54,054 bases of DNA from Acetobacteraceae bacterium (GCA_947475245.1 CANJLW010000031.1:1-54054); one strand, 5' to 3'; positions 1 through 8,161 are shown, numbered from the stretch's first letter. Program-made: numbers and translations. Notes: generated by a model not told the origin, from the sequence alone.

Positions 1-464
1 AAGGAAGAGAAGGACGCGGAAGGCCGCGCGAGGCGCCATGGCGCACTCTTGCACCACAGCTGCCTGGTCTGGGTGGCTTCCGAACAGACCGGAAACAACC
101 GGACAGATCGTGAGCTACAAAAACCGGACAGAATCATTAGCTCGCGACACCGGTCACCCCACCTTGGTTGCCCTGCGCTACGTGACGGAACACGGACAAA
201 TTCGTGGCTTCCTGTCGGTTCATCTTGAAATTGCCGTGATTTGGCGGCATTTCCCGGGCGCGTTCAGTTCGTATTAACCTGGCTGAGTCAGGCTGCCGCT
301 CGAACCCGCCGCGACCGGGCGTCGTCGGCGCGCTTCTTGCTAGGTATCCGGCATCTCGACGGGACAATACGAGGATTGCAACGCCGCCCTCGCCATTCGG
401 CGCTACCGGCGCGGCGCTGCACCGTCTATGGACCGCGGCACGGATACATAAGGAACCGTAACGA
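1..464. other. Upstream region of sucA, no gene supported
   Basis: I see no convincing gene here. All three forward frames stay open at the left edge, so the first ~40-230 bases could hold the tail of an upstream gene, but nothing recognisable is encoded. An exact 11-bp direct repeat AACCGGACAGA lies at 97-107 and 122-132 (25 bp start to start) and could be a regulator site for the suc operon. A TTAAC box at 274-278 has TTCA 7 bp upstream, one mismatch from a CtrA site. The sucA SD (AGGAA, 451-455) ends the region. Confidence 0.5.
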
Positions 465-3314
465 ATGGCTGGCGTCGACATTCTGGCTTCTGCCTTCAGC
501 GGCGCGAGTGCCGCTTTCCTGGGCGAGCAATACGCGCATTGGGCGGCAAATCCGGCTGCGGTCGATCCGTCCTACGCGGCGGTCTTCGAGGCCATGGACG
601 ACGACGCGCGCGCCGTGCTGGACGATCTGAACAATGCATCCTGGGCGCCCAGCGGGCCGAGCGCCGGCCAGGCCCTGAGCGGCGGCACCCAGGCCCCGAT
701 GTCGAACGAACAGGTGCGCGCGGCGACCATCGCCTCGATCCGCGCCCTGATGCTGATCCGCTCCTATCGCGTGCGCGGCCATCTGGAAGCCCGCCTCGAT
801 CCGCTGGGGCTGCAAGTGCCGACGCCGCACGCCGAACTCGACCCGCGCTCCTACGGCTTCACCGACGCCGACATGGATCAACCGATTTTCATCGACAACG
901 TGCTGGGGCGCGAAACCGCGACCTTGCGCGAAATCGTCGGCATCCTGCGCGAAACCTATTGCGGCTCCATCGCCGTGGAATTCATGCACATCCAGGATCC
1001 CGAGCAAAAGTCCTGGATCCAGCGCAAGGTCGAAGGCGCGCCCTGGATCGGCGGGTTCAATGCCGCCGAAAAGCGCAAAATCCTGGAGCAGTTGACGGAA
1101 GCCGAAGGGTTTGAGGCGTTCTGTCAAAAGCGCTACGTCACCACCAAGCGCTTTGGCCTGGAAGGCGGGGAGGTCACGATCCCCGCGCTGCACCAGATCA
1201 TCGAAACCGCGGCGGAAGGCGGCGTTGATGAGGTCGCCATCGGCATGCCGCACCGCGGCCGCCTGAACACGCTGGTCAACATTGTGAAAAAGCCGCTGAC
1301 CGCTTTGTTCAGCGAATTCGGCGGCGAAAGCTTCAAGCCCGACGACGTACAAGGCTCCGGCGACGTGAAGTATCACCTGGGCACGTCCACCGATCAGGAA
1401 ATCGGCGGTCGGATGGTGCATCTGTCGCTGCAACCGAACCCGTCGCACCTTGAAGCGGTCGATCCCGTCGTCATCGGCAAGGTGCGTGCGCGCCAGGATC
1501 GCGCCGGGGATACGCAGCGCCGGTCTTCGGTCATGGCGATCCTGATGCACGGCGATGCCGCCTTCGCCGGGCAGGGCCTGGTGTATGAGACCCTGGCGAT
1601 GAGCCAGTTGATCGGCTACCGCACGGGCGGAACGATCCATGTGATCGTCAACAACCAGATCGGCTTCACGACGGTGCCGGCGCATGCCTATTCCGGGCTG
1701 TACTGCACCGATGTCGCCAAATCGATCCAGGCGCCGGTGCTGCACGTCAACGGCGACGATCCCGAAGCGGTGATGTTCTGCGCCCGCATGGCCGCCGAAT
1801 TCCGCATGCGCTTCGCCGCCGACGTCGTGCTCGACATCGTCTGCTATCGCCGCCACGGCCATAACGAGACCGACGAACCCGCGTTCACCCAGCCGGTGAT
1901 GTATCGCGCCATCAACAAGACCCGCACGACACGCACGATCTACGCCGAACGCCTGGCCGCCGAGGGCGCGGTTCCGGCCGACGAAGCCCAGGCAATGTGG
2001 GACAGCTTCGCCAAGACGCTGGAAGACGCCAATACCGCCGGAAAATCCTACAAGCCCAATAAAGCCGATTGGCTCGAAGGCCATTGGTCCGGTTTCCATC
2101 CCCCGGAAACCGAGGACATGGTCCATGTCGAGGAACTGACGGCCGTCCCCGAAGCCATGCTGAAGCAGGTCGGTTCGGCGCTGTCGCTGGTGCCCGACGG
2201 CTTCAACGTGAACAACAAGATCGCACGTCAACTCGAAGCCAAAAAGGCGATGATCGAGACCGGCGAAGGCATCGACTGGGCCACCGGCGAAGCTCTGGCG
2301 TTCGGCACGCTGATGCTGGAGGGCAGCCGCGTGCGCCTGTCCGGTGAAGACTGCCAGCGCGGCACCTTCAGCCATCGCCATGCCGTGCTGATCGATCAAC
2401 TCAACCAGAACGAATACGTCCCGCTGAACAATATCGCCCAGGATCAGGCGAAAATCGACGTCTTCAACTCCCTGCTGTCCGAAGCCGGGGTGCTGGGCTT
2501 CGAATACGGCTACTCGCTGGCCGATCCGCGCACGCTGGTGCTGTGGGAAGGCCAGTTCGGCGATTTCGCCAACGGCGCGCAGGTCATCATCGATCAATTC
2601 CTGGCCAGCGGCGAAACCAAGTGGCTGCGCATGTCCGGTCTGGTACTGCTGCTGCCGCACGGGCACGAAGGTCAGGGGCCGGAGCATTCATCCGCTCGTC
2701 CGGAGCGCTATCTGCAACTGTGCGCCGAACGGAATATGTGGGTCTGTAATTTGACGACGCCGGCGAATTATTTCCATGCCCTGCGCCGGCAGTTGCACCG
2801 CAATTTCCGCAAGCCCTTGGTGGTGTTCACGCCGAAATCGCTGCTGCGCCACAAGCTGGCGGTTTCCAAATTGTCGGAAATGGCGGATGGTAGCCGGTTT
2901 CAGTTCATGATCCCGGAAATCGACGCCATCGCCGCGCCCGACCAGGTCAAGCGCGTCGTGATCTGCACCGGCAAGGTCTACTACGACCTGCTCGCCGAAC
3001 GCCGAACCAAGGGGATCGTCGACGTGGCGCTGCTGCGCATGGAACAGCTTTACCCGTTCCCGGAAAACACCCTGGGACGCCTGATGGCACCGTATACCAA
3101 TGCGGATGTGATCTGGTGTCAGGAAGAGCCGGAGAACATGGGCGCCTGGACCTTCGTCGATCGCCGCATCGAAGCGGTGCTGAAGCGGCTCGACATCGCC
3201 GCGAAACGCCCCAGCTATGTCGGACGCGAAGCCGCGGCCAGCCCGGCGACCGGCCTCGCCCGCACCCATCAAGCCCAACAAAACAAGCTGGTTGCAGAAG
3301 CCCTGGGCCTCTGA
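465..3314 (+). CDS. sucA: 2-oxoglutarate dehydrogenase E1 component
   Basis: Thiamine-diphosphate E1 subunit of the cytoplasmic 2-oxoglutarate dehydrogenase complex, which decarboxylates 2-oxoglutarate and passes the succinyl group to the lipoyl arm of SucB in the TCA cycle. The 949-aa length fits the family. A short N-terminal E2-binding segment contains FLGEQYAHW. The E1 core follows, with the cofactor-binding stretch HGDAAFAGQG near residues 361-370 and NNQIGFTT near 391. The transketolase-like pyrimidine domain contains GHEGQGPEHSSARPERYLQL, and the C-terminal domain contains EEPENMGAW. The ATG at 465 follows AGGAA by 9 nt. First gene of sucA-sucB-lpdA; the gap to sucB is 34 bp. Confidence 0.98.
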   Translation: MAGVDILASAFSGASAAFLGEQYAHWAANPAAVDPSYAAVFEAMDDDARAVLDDLNNASWAPSGPSAGQALSGGTQAPMSNEQVRAATIASIRALMLIRSYRVRGHLEARLDPLGLQVPTPHAELDPRSYGFTDADMDQPIFIDNVLGRETATLREIVGILRETYCGSIAVEFMHIQDPEQKSWIQRKVEGAPWIGGFNAAEKRKILEQLTEAEGFEAFCQKRYVTTKRFGLEGGEVTIPALHQIIETAAEGGVDEVAIGMPHRGRLNTLVNIVKKPLTALFSEFGGESFKPDDVQGSGDVKYHLGTSTDQEIGGRMVHLSLQPNPSHLEAVDPVVIGKVRARQDRAGDTQRRSSVMAILMHGDAAFAGQGLVYETLAMSQLIGYRTGGTIHVIVNNQIGFTTVPAHAYSGLYCTDVAKSIQAPVLHVNGDDPEAVMFCARMAAEFRMRFAADVVLDIVCYRRHGHNETDEPAFTQPVMYRAINKTRTTRTIYAERLAAEGAVPADEAQAMWDSFAKTLEDANTAGKSYKPNKADWLEGHWSGFHPPETEDMVHVEELTAVPEAMLKQVGSALSLVPDGFNVNNKIARQLEAKKAMIETGEGIDWATGEALAFGTLMLEGSRVRLSGEDCQRGTFSHRHAVLIDQLNQNEYVPLNNIAQDQAKIDVFNSLLSEAGVLGFEYGYSLADPRTLVLWEGQFGDFANGAQVIIDQFLASGETKWLRMSGLVLLLPHGHEGQGPEHSSARPERYLQLCAERNMWVCNLTTPANYFHALRRQLHRNFRKPLVVFTPKSLLRHKLAVSKLSEMADGSRFQFMIPEIDAIAAPDQVKRVVICTGKVYYDLLAERRTKGIVDVALLRMEQLYPFPENTLGRLMAPYTNADVIWCQEEPENMGAWTFVDRRIEAVLKRLDIAAKRPSYVGREAAASPATGLARTHQAQQNKLVAEALGL

Positions 3315-3348
3315 CCGCCGAACCGGCCGAACGGCCAGGAGAGTTTGA

Positions 3349-4614
3349 GTGTCGACTGAAATCAAGGTGCCCACGTTGGGCGAAAGCGTCACGAACGCGA
3401 CAGTCGCCCGCTGGATGAAGCAGGTGGGCGATACAGTCGCGGCCGACGAACCGCTGGTGGAACTGGAAACGGACAAGGTGACGGTCGAAGTCGCCGCGCC
3501 GTCCGCCGGGGTTCTCTCCAGCATCTCCGTCCCCGAAGGGACGGAGGTCGAGGTCGGGGCTCTGCTGGGCATGCTGAACGACGGGGCCGCCGCCGCTCCG
3601 CCCGCGGCCGTGGCACCGCCCGCCAGCGTTGCGGGCATCCACGCCCCGCCGCGCCCGCTTGGCCCTGTCTCCCGCCCCGCGACACCGCCGGTCTCGGCGC
3701 ATGCGCCGCTGCCGGCCGCCGCCAAGATCATCGAGGAGCAGGGCGTCTCCGCCGCCGCGATCGGGCTGGGCAGCGGCAAGGACGGGCGCATCACCAAGGG
3801 CGACGTGCTGGCGTTTCTTGGTCGCGCCGCGGCACCTGCGCCGACTCCCATGGCGGCTCCGACGCCCGTGGCTGCTCCCGCGGCGGCGAAAGCCGCGCCG
3901 CGCGCCGCCGATGCGCGCGAAAACCGGGTGAAGATGACGCGCCTGCGGCGCACCATCGCGCTGCGGCTGAAGGAAGCGCAGAACAACGCCGCCATGCTCA
4001 CCACCTTTAACGAGGTGGACATGTCGGCCGTCATGGCACTGCGCGCCGAGTATCGCGACGCGTTCGAGAAGAAGAACGGCGGCATCCGCCTCGGCTTCAT
4101 GTCCTTCTTCGTCCGCGCCTGCTGCGTGGCGTTGCAGGAATTCCCCGCCGTCAACGCCGAGATCGACGGCGAAGACGTCATCTATAAGAACTACATCGAC
4201 ATGGGCATCGCCATCGGCGGGCCGAACGGTCTGGTCGTGCCGATCATCCGCGATGCCGAACACCTGAACTTCGCGCAGATCGAAGGCGCCATTGCCACTT
4301 TCGGCAAGCGCGCCCGCGACAATGCGTTGAAGATGGACGACATGGCCGGCGGCAGCTTCAGCATCACCAACGGCGGGATCTACGGCTCCCTGATGTCCAC
4401 GCCGATCCTGAACCCGCCGCAATCGGCCATCCTGGGCATGCACAAGATCCAGGACCGCCCGATGGCGATCAACGGCAAGGTCGAAATCCGCCCGATGATG
4501 TACTTGGCGCTATCCTACGATCACCGCATCGTCGACGGCAAGGAAGCCGTGTCGTTCCTGGTGCGCGTCAAGGAGGGGATCGAGGATCCCCGCCGCCTGC
4601 TGCTGGGACTGTGA
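3349..4614 (+). CDS. sucB: Dihydrolipoyllysine succinyltransferase E2 of 2-oxoglutarate dehydrogenase
   Basis: Forms the E2 core of the complex and transfers succinyl from lipoamide to CoA. Residues 1-75 are a lipoyl domain with the lipoylated lysine in ETDKVTVEV (Lys43). An Ala/Pro-rich linker leads to a peripheral-subunit-binding domain (about 118-155, ending [12 protein letters not shown]). A second Ala/Pro linker precedes the catalytic domain (about 190-421) with the CoA-acyltransferase motif SYDHRIVDG (His392, Asp396). The 421-aa length is normal for one lipoyl domain. The start is GTG, chosen because AGGAGAG lies just upstream and the lipoyl fold begins at residue 2. Confidence 0.98.
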   Translation: MSTEIKVPTLGESVTNATVARWMKQVGDTVAADEPLVELETDKVTVEVAAPSAGVLSSISVPEGTEVEVGALLGMLNDGAAAAPPAAVAPPASVAGIHAPPRPLGPVSRPATPPVSAHAPLPAAAKIIEEQGVSAAAIGLGSGKDGRITKGDVLAFLGRAAAPAPTPMAAPTPVAAPAAAKAAPRAADARENRVKMTRLRRTIALRLKEAQNNAAMLTTFNEVDMSAVMALRAEYRDAFEKKNGGIRLGFMSFFVRACCVALQEFPAVNAEIDGEDVIYKNYIDMGIAIGGPNGLVVPIIRDAEHLNFAQIEGAIATFGKRARDNALKMDDMAGGSFSITNGGIYGSLMSTPILNPPQSAILGMHKIQDRPMAINGKVEIRPMMYLALSYDHRIVDGKEAVSFLVRVKEGIEDPRRLLLGL

Positions 4615-4623
4615 TCACCCCTG

Positions 4624-4650
4624 GCTCCGACCTCTCCAAGAGGTCGGAGC
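4624..4650 (+). promoter_or_regulatory. Perfect 12-bp hairpin between sucB and lpdA
   Basis: The arms GCTCCGACCTCT (4624-4635) and AGAGGTCGGAGC (4639-4650) are exact reverse complements around a 3-nt loop. No T-run follows, so a full intrinsic terminator is unlikely. In the sucB-lpdA transcript it could cap the 3' end of sucAB mRNA or attenuate lpdA, which is shared with other dehydrogenase complexes. Confidence 0.6.
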
Positions 4651-4714
4651 ATCCGATCCCGTTCGGTAAGGGGCACGCCCCTTCCCCGCTCACCGCCGAT
4701 TACCCGAGGCATTC

Positions 4715-6106
4715 ATGAACGATTCATTCGACGTCATTGTCATCGGCTCTGGCCCCGGCGGCTATGTCTGCGCCATTCGCGCCGCGCAGCTTGGACTGAA
4801 GGTTGCTTGCGTGGAGAAGCGCGACACCCTCGGGGGCACCTGCCTGAACGTCGGCTGCATCCCGTCGAAGGCGCTGTTGCAGTCGTCCGAGGAATACGAC
4901 CACGCGCGCCACGCGCTGGCCGATCACGGTGTGATGGTCGGCTCCGTCGGTCTCGATCTTGCCCGCATGCGCGCCCGTAAGGCCGAAGTCGTCGGTGCCA
5001 ACGTCAAGGGCGTGGAATTCCTGTTCCGCAAGAACAAGATCACCTGGCTGAAGGGCACGGGCCGCATCGCGGCGGCTGGGCAGGTCGATGTCGGCGGCAC
5101 CGTCTATGCCGCCAAACACATCGTCATCGCCACGGGCAGCGAGAGCATGCCGCTTCCCGGCATCAACGTCGATGAAACCCGCATTGTCACCTCCACCGGG
5201 GCGCTGGAACTCGACAAGGTGCCGGGGCACCTCGTGATCATCGGCGCGGGCGTGATCGGCCTGGAACTCGGCAGCGTCTGGCGTCGCCTGGGGGCGGAGG
5301 TCACCGTGGTCGAATACCTTGACCGCATCTGCCCGGCGATGGACAACGAAGTCGCCACCGCGTTCCAGCGTGTTCTGATGAAGCAGGGCTTTAAGTTCCG
5401 TCTCGGCAGTAAGGTTACCGCGGCGACCAGCGGTGCGGAAGGCGTTACCCTGACTGTCGAACCCGCGAAGGGCGGTCCGGCCACGCAGCTTCAGGCCGAT
5501 ATCGTGCTGCTGGCGATCGGTCGGCGCGCCTATACCGAAGGTCTGGGGCTGAAGGCGGTCGGCGTTGCCACCGACGAGCGCGGTCGGGTCCGGACCGACG
5601 CGCATTATGCCACCAACGTTCCCGGCATTTATGCGATCGGCGATGCCATCGCCGGGCCGATGCTGGCCCATAAGGCGGAAGACGAAGGCGTTGCGCTCGC
5701 CGAACGGCTGGCAGGCCAGGCTGGGCACGTGAACTACGGCGTCATCCCCAGCGTGGTTTACACTTGGCCCGAAATCGCCTCCGTCGGTCAGACGGAGGAA
5801 GAACTGAAGGCGGCCGGTATTGCTTATACTTCGGGGAAGTTCCCCTTCACCGCCAACGGCCGAGCGCGGGCGATGGGGGCGATGGATGGGTTCGTGAAGA
5901 TCCTGGCGGATAAGGCCACGGATCGGCTGTTGGGGGCGCATATCCTGGGGCCGGACGCGGGCACGCTGATCGCGGAACTGGCGACGGCGATGGAATTCGG
6001 TGCGTCAGCGGAAGATGTTGCCCGCATCTGCCACGCCCACCCGACGCTGAGCGAAGCGGTGCGCGAGGCGGCCTTGGCGGTCGGCGGACGGGCGTTGCAT
6101 ATCTGA
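4715..6106 (+). CDS. lpdA: Dihydrolipoyl dehydrogenase (E3)
   Basis: FAD/NAD disulfide oxidoreductase that reoxidises the dihydrolipoyl arm of 2-oxoacid dehydrogenase complexes. The N-terminal FAD site is [17 protein letters not shown]. The redox-active pair in GGTCLNVGC is Cys43/Cys48. The NAD Rossmann motif is [24 protein letters not shown] is the second FAD contact. The C-terminal dimer-interface catalytic pair is His442 and Glu447 in HAHPTLSE. The 463-aa length is standard. Its last ~100 codons-worth of DNA was the donor for two decayed copies found immediately downstream. Confidence 0.98.
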   Translation: MNDSFDVIVIGSGPGGYVCAIRAAQLGLKVACVEKRDTLGGTCLNVGCIPSKALLQSSEEYDHARHALADHGVMVGSVGLDLARMRARKAEVVGANVKGVEFLFRKNKITWLKGTGRIAAAGQVDVGGTVYAAKHIVIATGSESMPLPGINVDETRIVTSTGALELDKVPGHLVIIGAGVIGLELGSVWRRLGAEVTVVEYLDRICPAMDNEVATAFQRVLMKQGFKFRLGSKVTAATSGAEGVTLTVEPAKGGPATQLQADIVLLAIGRRAYTEGLGLKAVGVATDERGRVRTDAHYATNVPGIYAIGDAIAGPMLAHKAEDEGVALAERLAGQAGHVNYGVIPSVVYTWPEIASVGQTEEELKAAGIAYTSGKFPFTANGRARAMGAMDGFVKILADKATDRLLGAHILGPDAGTLIAELATAMEFGASAEDVARICHAHPTLSEAVREAALAVGGRALHI

Positions 6107-6167
6107 GATCGGTCCGGAGAAAAACCGCCCGCCGTTAAGGGAGTGTTCAACATTCGGTGACACCCTG

Positions 6168-6195
6168 CCAGTCGCGGCAATCCTGCCGCGACTGG
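6168..6195 (+). promoter_or_regulatory. Hairpin abutting the SD of peptide ORF copy 1
   Basis: Perfect 12-bp inverted repeat: left arm 6168-6179 (CCAGTCGCGGCA), loop ATCC, right arm 6184-6195. The last two bases of the right arm are the first two of the SD GGAGGAG (6194-6200), so the stem sits directly on the ribosome-binding site. No T-run follows, which argues for a role in mRNA stability or translation rather than termination. Confidence 0.7.
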
Positions 6196-6207
6196 AGGAG
6201 AAGAACG

Positions 6208-6279
6208 ATGGTCACCATCGAACTGACACTCCGGTGGGGAAGGTTGCGGATCAGGATAACAATCACGATCCGCAAATAG
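6208..6279 (+). CDS. 23-aa cationic peptide ORF, copy 1
   Basis: Not a family I recognise. The 23-residue ORF starts [12 protein letters not shown] and ends ITITIRK. It has five Arg, one Lys and one Glu (net about +5). The second half alternates Arg with Leu/Ile/Thr, as in an amphipathic beta-strand. GGAGGAG (6194-6200) lies 7 nt before the ATG, and an intrinsic terminator starts 11 nt after the stop. The frame is intact in all three units. It could be a small protein (toxin-like or antimicrobial) or a leader peptide coupled to the terminator. It is too short for standard gene callers. Expression is unproven. Confidence 0.55.
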   Translation: MVTIELTLRWGRLRIRITITIRK

Positions 6280-6290
6280 CCGACCCAACC

Positions 6291-6336
6291 GGCCCCGGCG
6301 GGCCGTAACGAGCGACCCGCCGGGAGCCGATTTTTT
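6291..6336 (+). terminator. Intrinsic terminator of cassette copy 1
   Basis: Stem GGCCCCGGCGGG (6291-6302) pairs with CCCGCCGGGAGCC (6316-6328, one bulged A), followed by GA and six T (6331-6336). This is a classical Rho-independent terminator immediately after the 23-codon ORF. Confidence 0.85.
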
Positions 6337-6381
6337 AGCACCAGGTGCTCCACAAGTCCAGAATCAGCCCTGCTGCTGTTC

Positions 6382-6510
6382 TGAAACCAATCGCACTGAC
6401 CATGGCGGAAGATTTTGTCGGCATCTGCCGCACCCACCCGACGTTGAGCGAAGCGGTGCACGAGGCACGCCCTGGCGGTCGGCGGACGCCGCGCTGCATA
6501 TCTGATACCG
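6382..6510 (+). pseudogene. Chimeric remnant: pdxA start fused to lpdA C-terminus
   Basis: The 6382-6405 DNA encodes LKPIALTM, matching the PdxA N-terminus KPIVLTM. From 6405 it encodes [18 protein letters not shown], matching the LpdA C-terminal segment with HPTLSEAV. Frame is lost after about 20 further codons. This is the scar of the tandem duplication, not a functional gene. Confidence 0.85.
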
Positions 6511-6568
6511 ATCCGGAGAAAAAAAACGCCGGCCGTTAAGGGAGTGTTCAACATTTGGTGACACCCTG

Positions 6569-6596
6569 CCAGTCGCGGCAATCCTGCCGCGACTGG
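6569..6596 (+). promoter_or_regulatory. Hairpin abutting the SD of peptide ORF copy 2
   Basis: Same perfect 12-bp stem as in copy 1 (arms 6569-6580 and 6585-6596, loop ATCC), again running into GGAGGAG at 6595-6601. Confidence 0.7.
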
Positions 6597-6608
6597 AGGA
6601 GAAGATCG

Positions 6609-6680
6609 ATGGTCACCATCGAACTGACACTCCGGTGGGGAAGGTGGCGGATCAAGATAAAAATCACGATCCGCAAATAG
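6609..6680 (+). CDS. 23-aa cationic peptide ORF, copy 2
   Basis: Second copy of the 23-residue ORF. It starts [14 protein letters not shown] and ends KIKITIRK. Compared with copy 1 it has Trp for Leu at 13, Lys for Arg at 16 and Lys for Thr at 18, all keeping the frame and raising the charge. SD GGAGGAG and an intrinsic terminator are retained. Function unknown; see copy 1. Confidence 0.55.
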   Translation: MVTIELTLRWGRWRIKIKITIRK

Positions 6681-6691
6681 CCAACCCATCC

Positions 6692-6737
6692 GGCCCCGGC
6701 GGGCCGTGCAAAGCGACCCGCCGGGAGCCGATTTTTT
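6692..6737 (+). terminator. Intrinsic terminator of cassette copy 2
   Basis: Stem arms 6692-6703 and 6717-6729 are identical to copy 1, followed by GA and TTTTTT (6732-6737). The loop sequence has diverged while both arms are unchanged. Confidence 0.85.
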
Positions 6738-6896
6738 AGCACCAGGCGCTGCACAAGTCCAGAATCCGCCCAGCACGCATCTGCCGCACCCACCCGACGT
6801 TGAACGAAGCGGTGCGCAACGCGCGCTGCACATCTCAAACCGATCCGAAAAACTCGTCCGTCGTTAAGTGAGTGTTCAGCATTCGATGACACCCTA

Positions 6897-6924
6897 CCAG
6901 TCGCGGCAATCCCGCCGCGACTGG
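6897..6924 (+). promoter_or_regulatory. Hairpin abutting the SD of peptide ORF copy 3
   Basis: Arms 6897-6908 and 6913-6924; one T-to-C change next to the loop leaves an 11-bp stem. It overlaps GGAGGAG at 6923-6929. Confidence 0.65.
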
Positions 6925-6936
6925 AGGAGAAGATCG

Positions 6937-7008
6937 ATGGTCACCATCGAACTGACACTCCGGTGGGGAAGGTGGCGCATCAGGATAACAATCACGATCC
7001 GCAAATAG
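6937..7008 (+). CDS. 23-aa cationic peptide ORF, copy 3
   Basis: Third copy, nearest pdxA. It starts [14 protein letters not shown] and ends RITITIRK. It differs from copy 1 only by Trp for Leu at residue 13 (plus one silent CGG/CGC change), although the flanks of this unit are the most degraded. The SD is conserved. Its terminator lies between it and pdxA, so it would also be the last transcription unit before pdxA. Function unknown. Confidence 0.55.
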   Translation: MVTIELTLRWGRWRIRITITIRK

Positions 7009-7019
7009 CCAACCCAACC

Positions 7020-7065
7020 GGCCCCGGCGGGCCGTATCCAGCGATCCGCCGGGAGCCGAGTTTTT
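7020..7065 (+). terminator. Intrinsic terminator of cassette copy 3, upstream of pdxA
   Basis: Arms 7020-7031 and 7045-7057 (one pair lost by C-to-T at 7045), followed by TTTTT (7061-7065). It would separate suc/lpd and cassette transcription from pdxA, or act as a conditional attenuator for pdxA. Confidence 0.8.
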
Positions 7066-7147
7066 AGCACCAGACGCTCCAAAAGTCCAGAATCCGCCCA
7101 ACCGGAACCTACTGCGCCGAGGCCACGCCGATGCTATAGAAGCTGTC

Positions 7148-8161
7148 ATGAAACCAATCGTACTGACCATGGGCGATCCCGCCGGCATTGGCGGCGAACT
7201 CACCCTGCGGGCTTGGCTGGCCCAGCGCCGCCTCGGCCGCTGTTTCGTCGCCCTCGACGATCCCGCCCGCCTCGCCGCCCTCGCCGCCCTGCTCGGCCTT
7301 GACGTGCCCATCGCCACCGTCGCGACTCTCGACGAAGGCCCTGCTCTGTTCGCGAACGCCCTGCCCGTCCTGCCGATCGCGCTGCAAAACCCGCCCACGC
7401 CCGGCAAGCCCGATTCCGCCAACGCGCCCGCGGTCGTCGCGTCGATCGAACGCGCCGCCGCCCTGGCGCTGCGGGGCGCCGCCGGGGCCATGGTGACCAA
7501 CCCCATCAATAAGGCGGCGCTCTACGATGCCGGATTCGCCTATCCCGGCCATACGGAGTTTCTCGCCGAACTCACCGGCGCGCGCGGCAAGCAGATCATG
7601 ATGCTTGCCAGCCCCTTCCTGCGCGTCGTGCCGGTGACCGTGCATGCCTCGCTGCGCAAATCCATTGCCATGCTGACCGCCGACATGATCGCCGCCGCCG
7701 CGCGTACCACCGCCGCCGCCCTTCGCCGCGATTTCGGCATCGCCAATCCCCGCCTCGCAATCGCCGGGCTGAACCCGCATGCCGGGGAACAAGGCGCTCT
7801 CGGCGACGAGGAAACCACCATCATCGGCCCGGCGATGGACAGTCTGCGCGCCGACGGCATCGACGTGACCGGCCCCTGGCCGCCCGACACCATGTTCACC
7901 GCCAAGGCGCGCACGCGTTACGATGCCGCGATTTGCATGTACCACGATCAGGCGCTGATCCCGCTGAAGACGCTGGACATGGACCGAGGCGTTAACGTCA
8001 CCCTCGGCCTGCCGATCGTGCGCACCTCTCCCGATCACGGCACCGCCTACGACATCGCCGGCAAAGGCATCGCCGACCCGACGAGCCTGATCGCCGCCAT
8101 CGATCTTGCGTTCTCCCTGGCCGAAAAGCGCGTCGATCCGGCGCGGGAAGCCGTGTCATGA
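7148..8161 (+). CDS. pdxA: 4-hydroxythreonine-4-phosphate dehydrogenase
   Basis: NAD- and metal-dependent enzyme of the DXP-dependent pyridoxal-phosphate pathway; oxidises 4-phosphohydroxy-L-threonine for use by PdxJ. The 337-aa protein begins [17 protein letters not shown]. It carries the substrate/metal-binding segments [27 protein letters not shown] and [12 protein letters not shown], and ends with the glycine-rich [12 protein letters not shown] region. The start is the ATG at 7148; the same start region is the one duplicated at 6382-6405. The stop overlaps the next ATG (ATGA at 8158-8161), so the NTF2-like gene is translationally coupled. Confidence 0.97.
   Translation: MKPIVLTMGDPAGIGGELTLRAWLAQRRLGRCFVALDDPARLAALAALLGLDVPIATVATLDEGPALFANALPVLPIALQNPPTPGKPDSANAPAVVASIERAAALALRGAAGAMVTNPINKAALYDAGFAYPGHTEFLAELTGARGKQIMMLASPFLRVVPVTVHASLRKSIAMLTADMIAAAARTTAAALRRDFGIANPRLAIAGLNPHAGEQGALGDEETTIIGPAMDSLRADGIDVTGPWPPDTMFTAKARTRYDAAICMYHDQALIPLKTLDMDRGVNVTLGLPIVRTSPDHGTAYDIAGKGIADPTSLIAAIDLAFSLAEKRVDPAREAVS

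Larger units (their letters stand above)
6008..6404 (+). repeat. Tandem repeat unit 1 (lpdA 3' end + peptide cassette + pdxA 5' remnant)
   Basis: First of three tandem units. It begins inside the intact lpdA 3' end, continues through the hairpin/23-codon ORF/terminator cassette (about 6141-6336) and ends with 24 bases (6382-6405) matching the first codons of pdxA at 7149-7172 in 23 of 24 positions. It then joins the next unit at the shared string GCGGAAGAT (6008-6016 and 6405-6413). Unit length is 397 bp. The structure shows that an ancestral lpdA-cassette-pdxA segment was duplicated in tandem. Confidence 0.9.
6405..6776 (+). repeat. Tandem repeat unit 2
   Basis: Second copy of the lpdA-3'/cassette segment. 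By eye the lpdA-derived part (6408-6540) differs from lpdA at roughly 20 of 130 bases with small indels. The cassette core (6541-6765) differs from copy 1 at about 13 of 225. The pdxA-derived end is missing: the unit stops after AGAATCCGCCCA and joins unit 3 directly. Confidence 0.85.
6777..7147 (+). repeat. Tandem repeat unit 3, adjoining the intact pdxA
   Basis: Third copy. The lpdA-derived remnant is the most decayed (6777-6835 still encodes ICRTHPTLNEAV). The cassette (about 6871-7065) is intact, and the unit runs into the true pdxA start at 7148. The segment 7100-7147 shows what the pdxA leader looked like before duplication. Confidence 0.85.

Noticed and set aside
38-277. 79-aa ORF at the left edge
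   Set aside because: No SD, no recognisable domain, and it spans the direct repeats upstream of sucA.
263-278. CtrA site upstream of sucA
   Set aside because: TTCA-N7-TTAAC has one mismatch in the first half-site and no second supporting feature; chance matches of this quality are expected.
426-2687. 753-aa minus-strand ORF opposite sucA
   Set aside because: Antisense shadow of a GC-rich conserved gene; composition (His/Gln/Gly/Asp-rich) is typical of such frames and no family is recognisable.
6008-7147. An insertion sequence or dispersed REP-type mobile element
   Set aside because: The copies are head-to-tail only at this locus, contain fragments of both flanking genes, and have no transposase, terminal inverted repeats or target-site duplication. 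Local tandem duplication explains them.
6147-7509. Several minus-strand ORFs over the repeat region whose proteins resemble one another
   Set aside because: They are the reverse complement of the triplicated segment and the pdxA start. They lack SD sites and run through inverted repeats and terminators; the similarity comes from the repeat itself.
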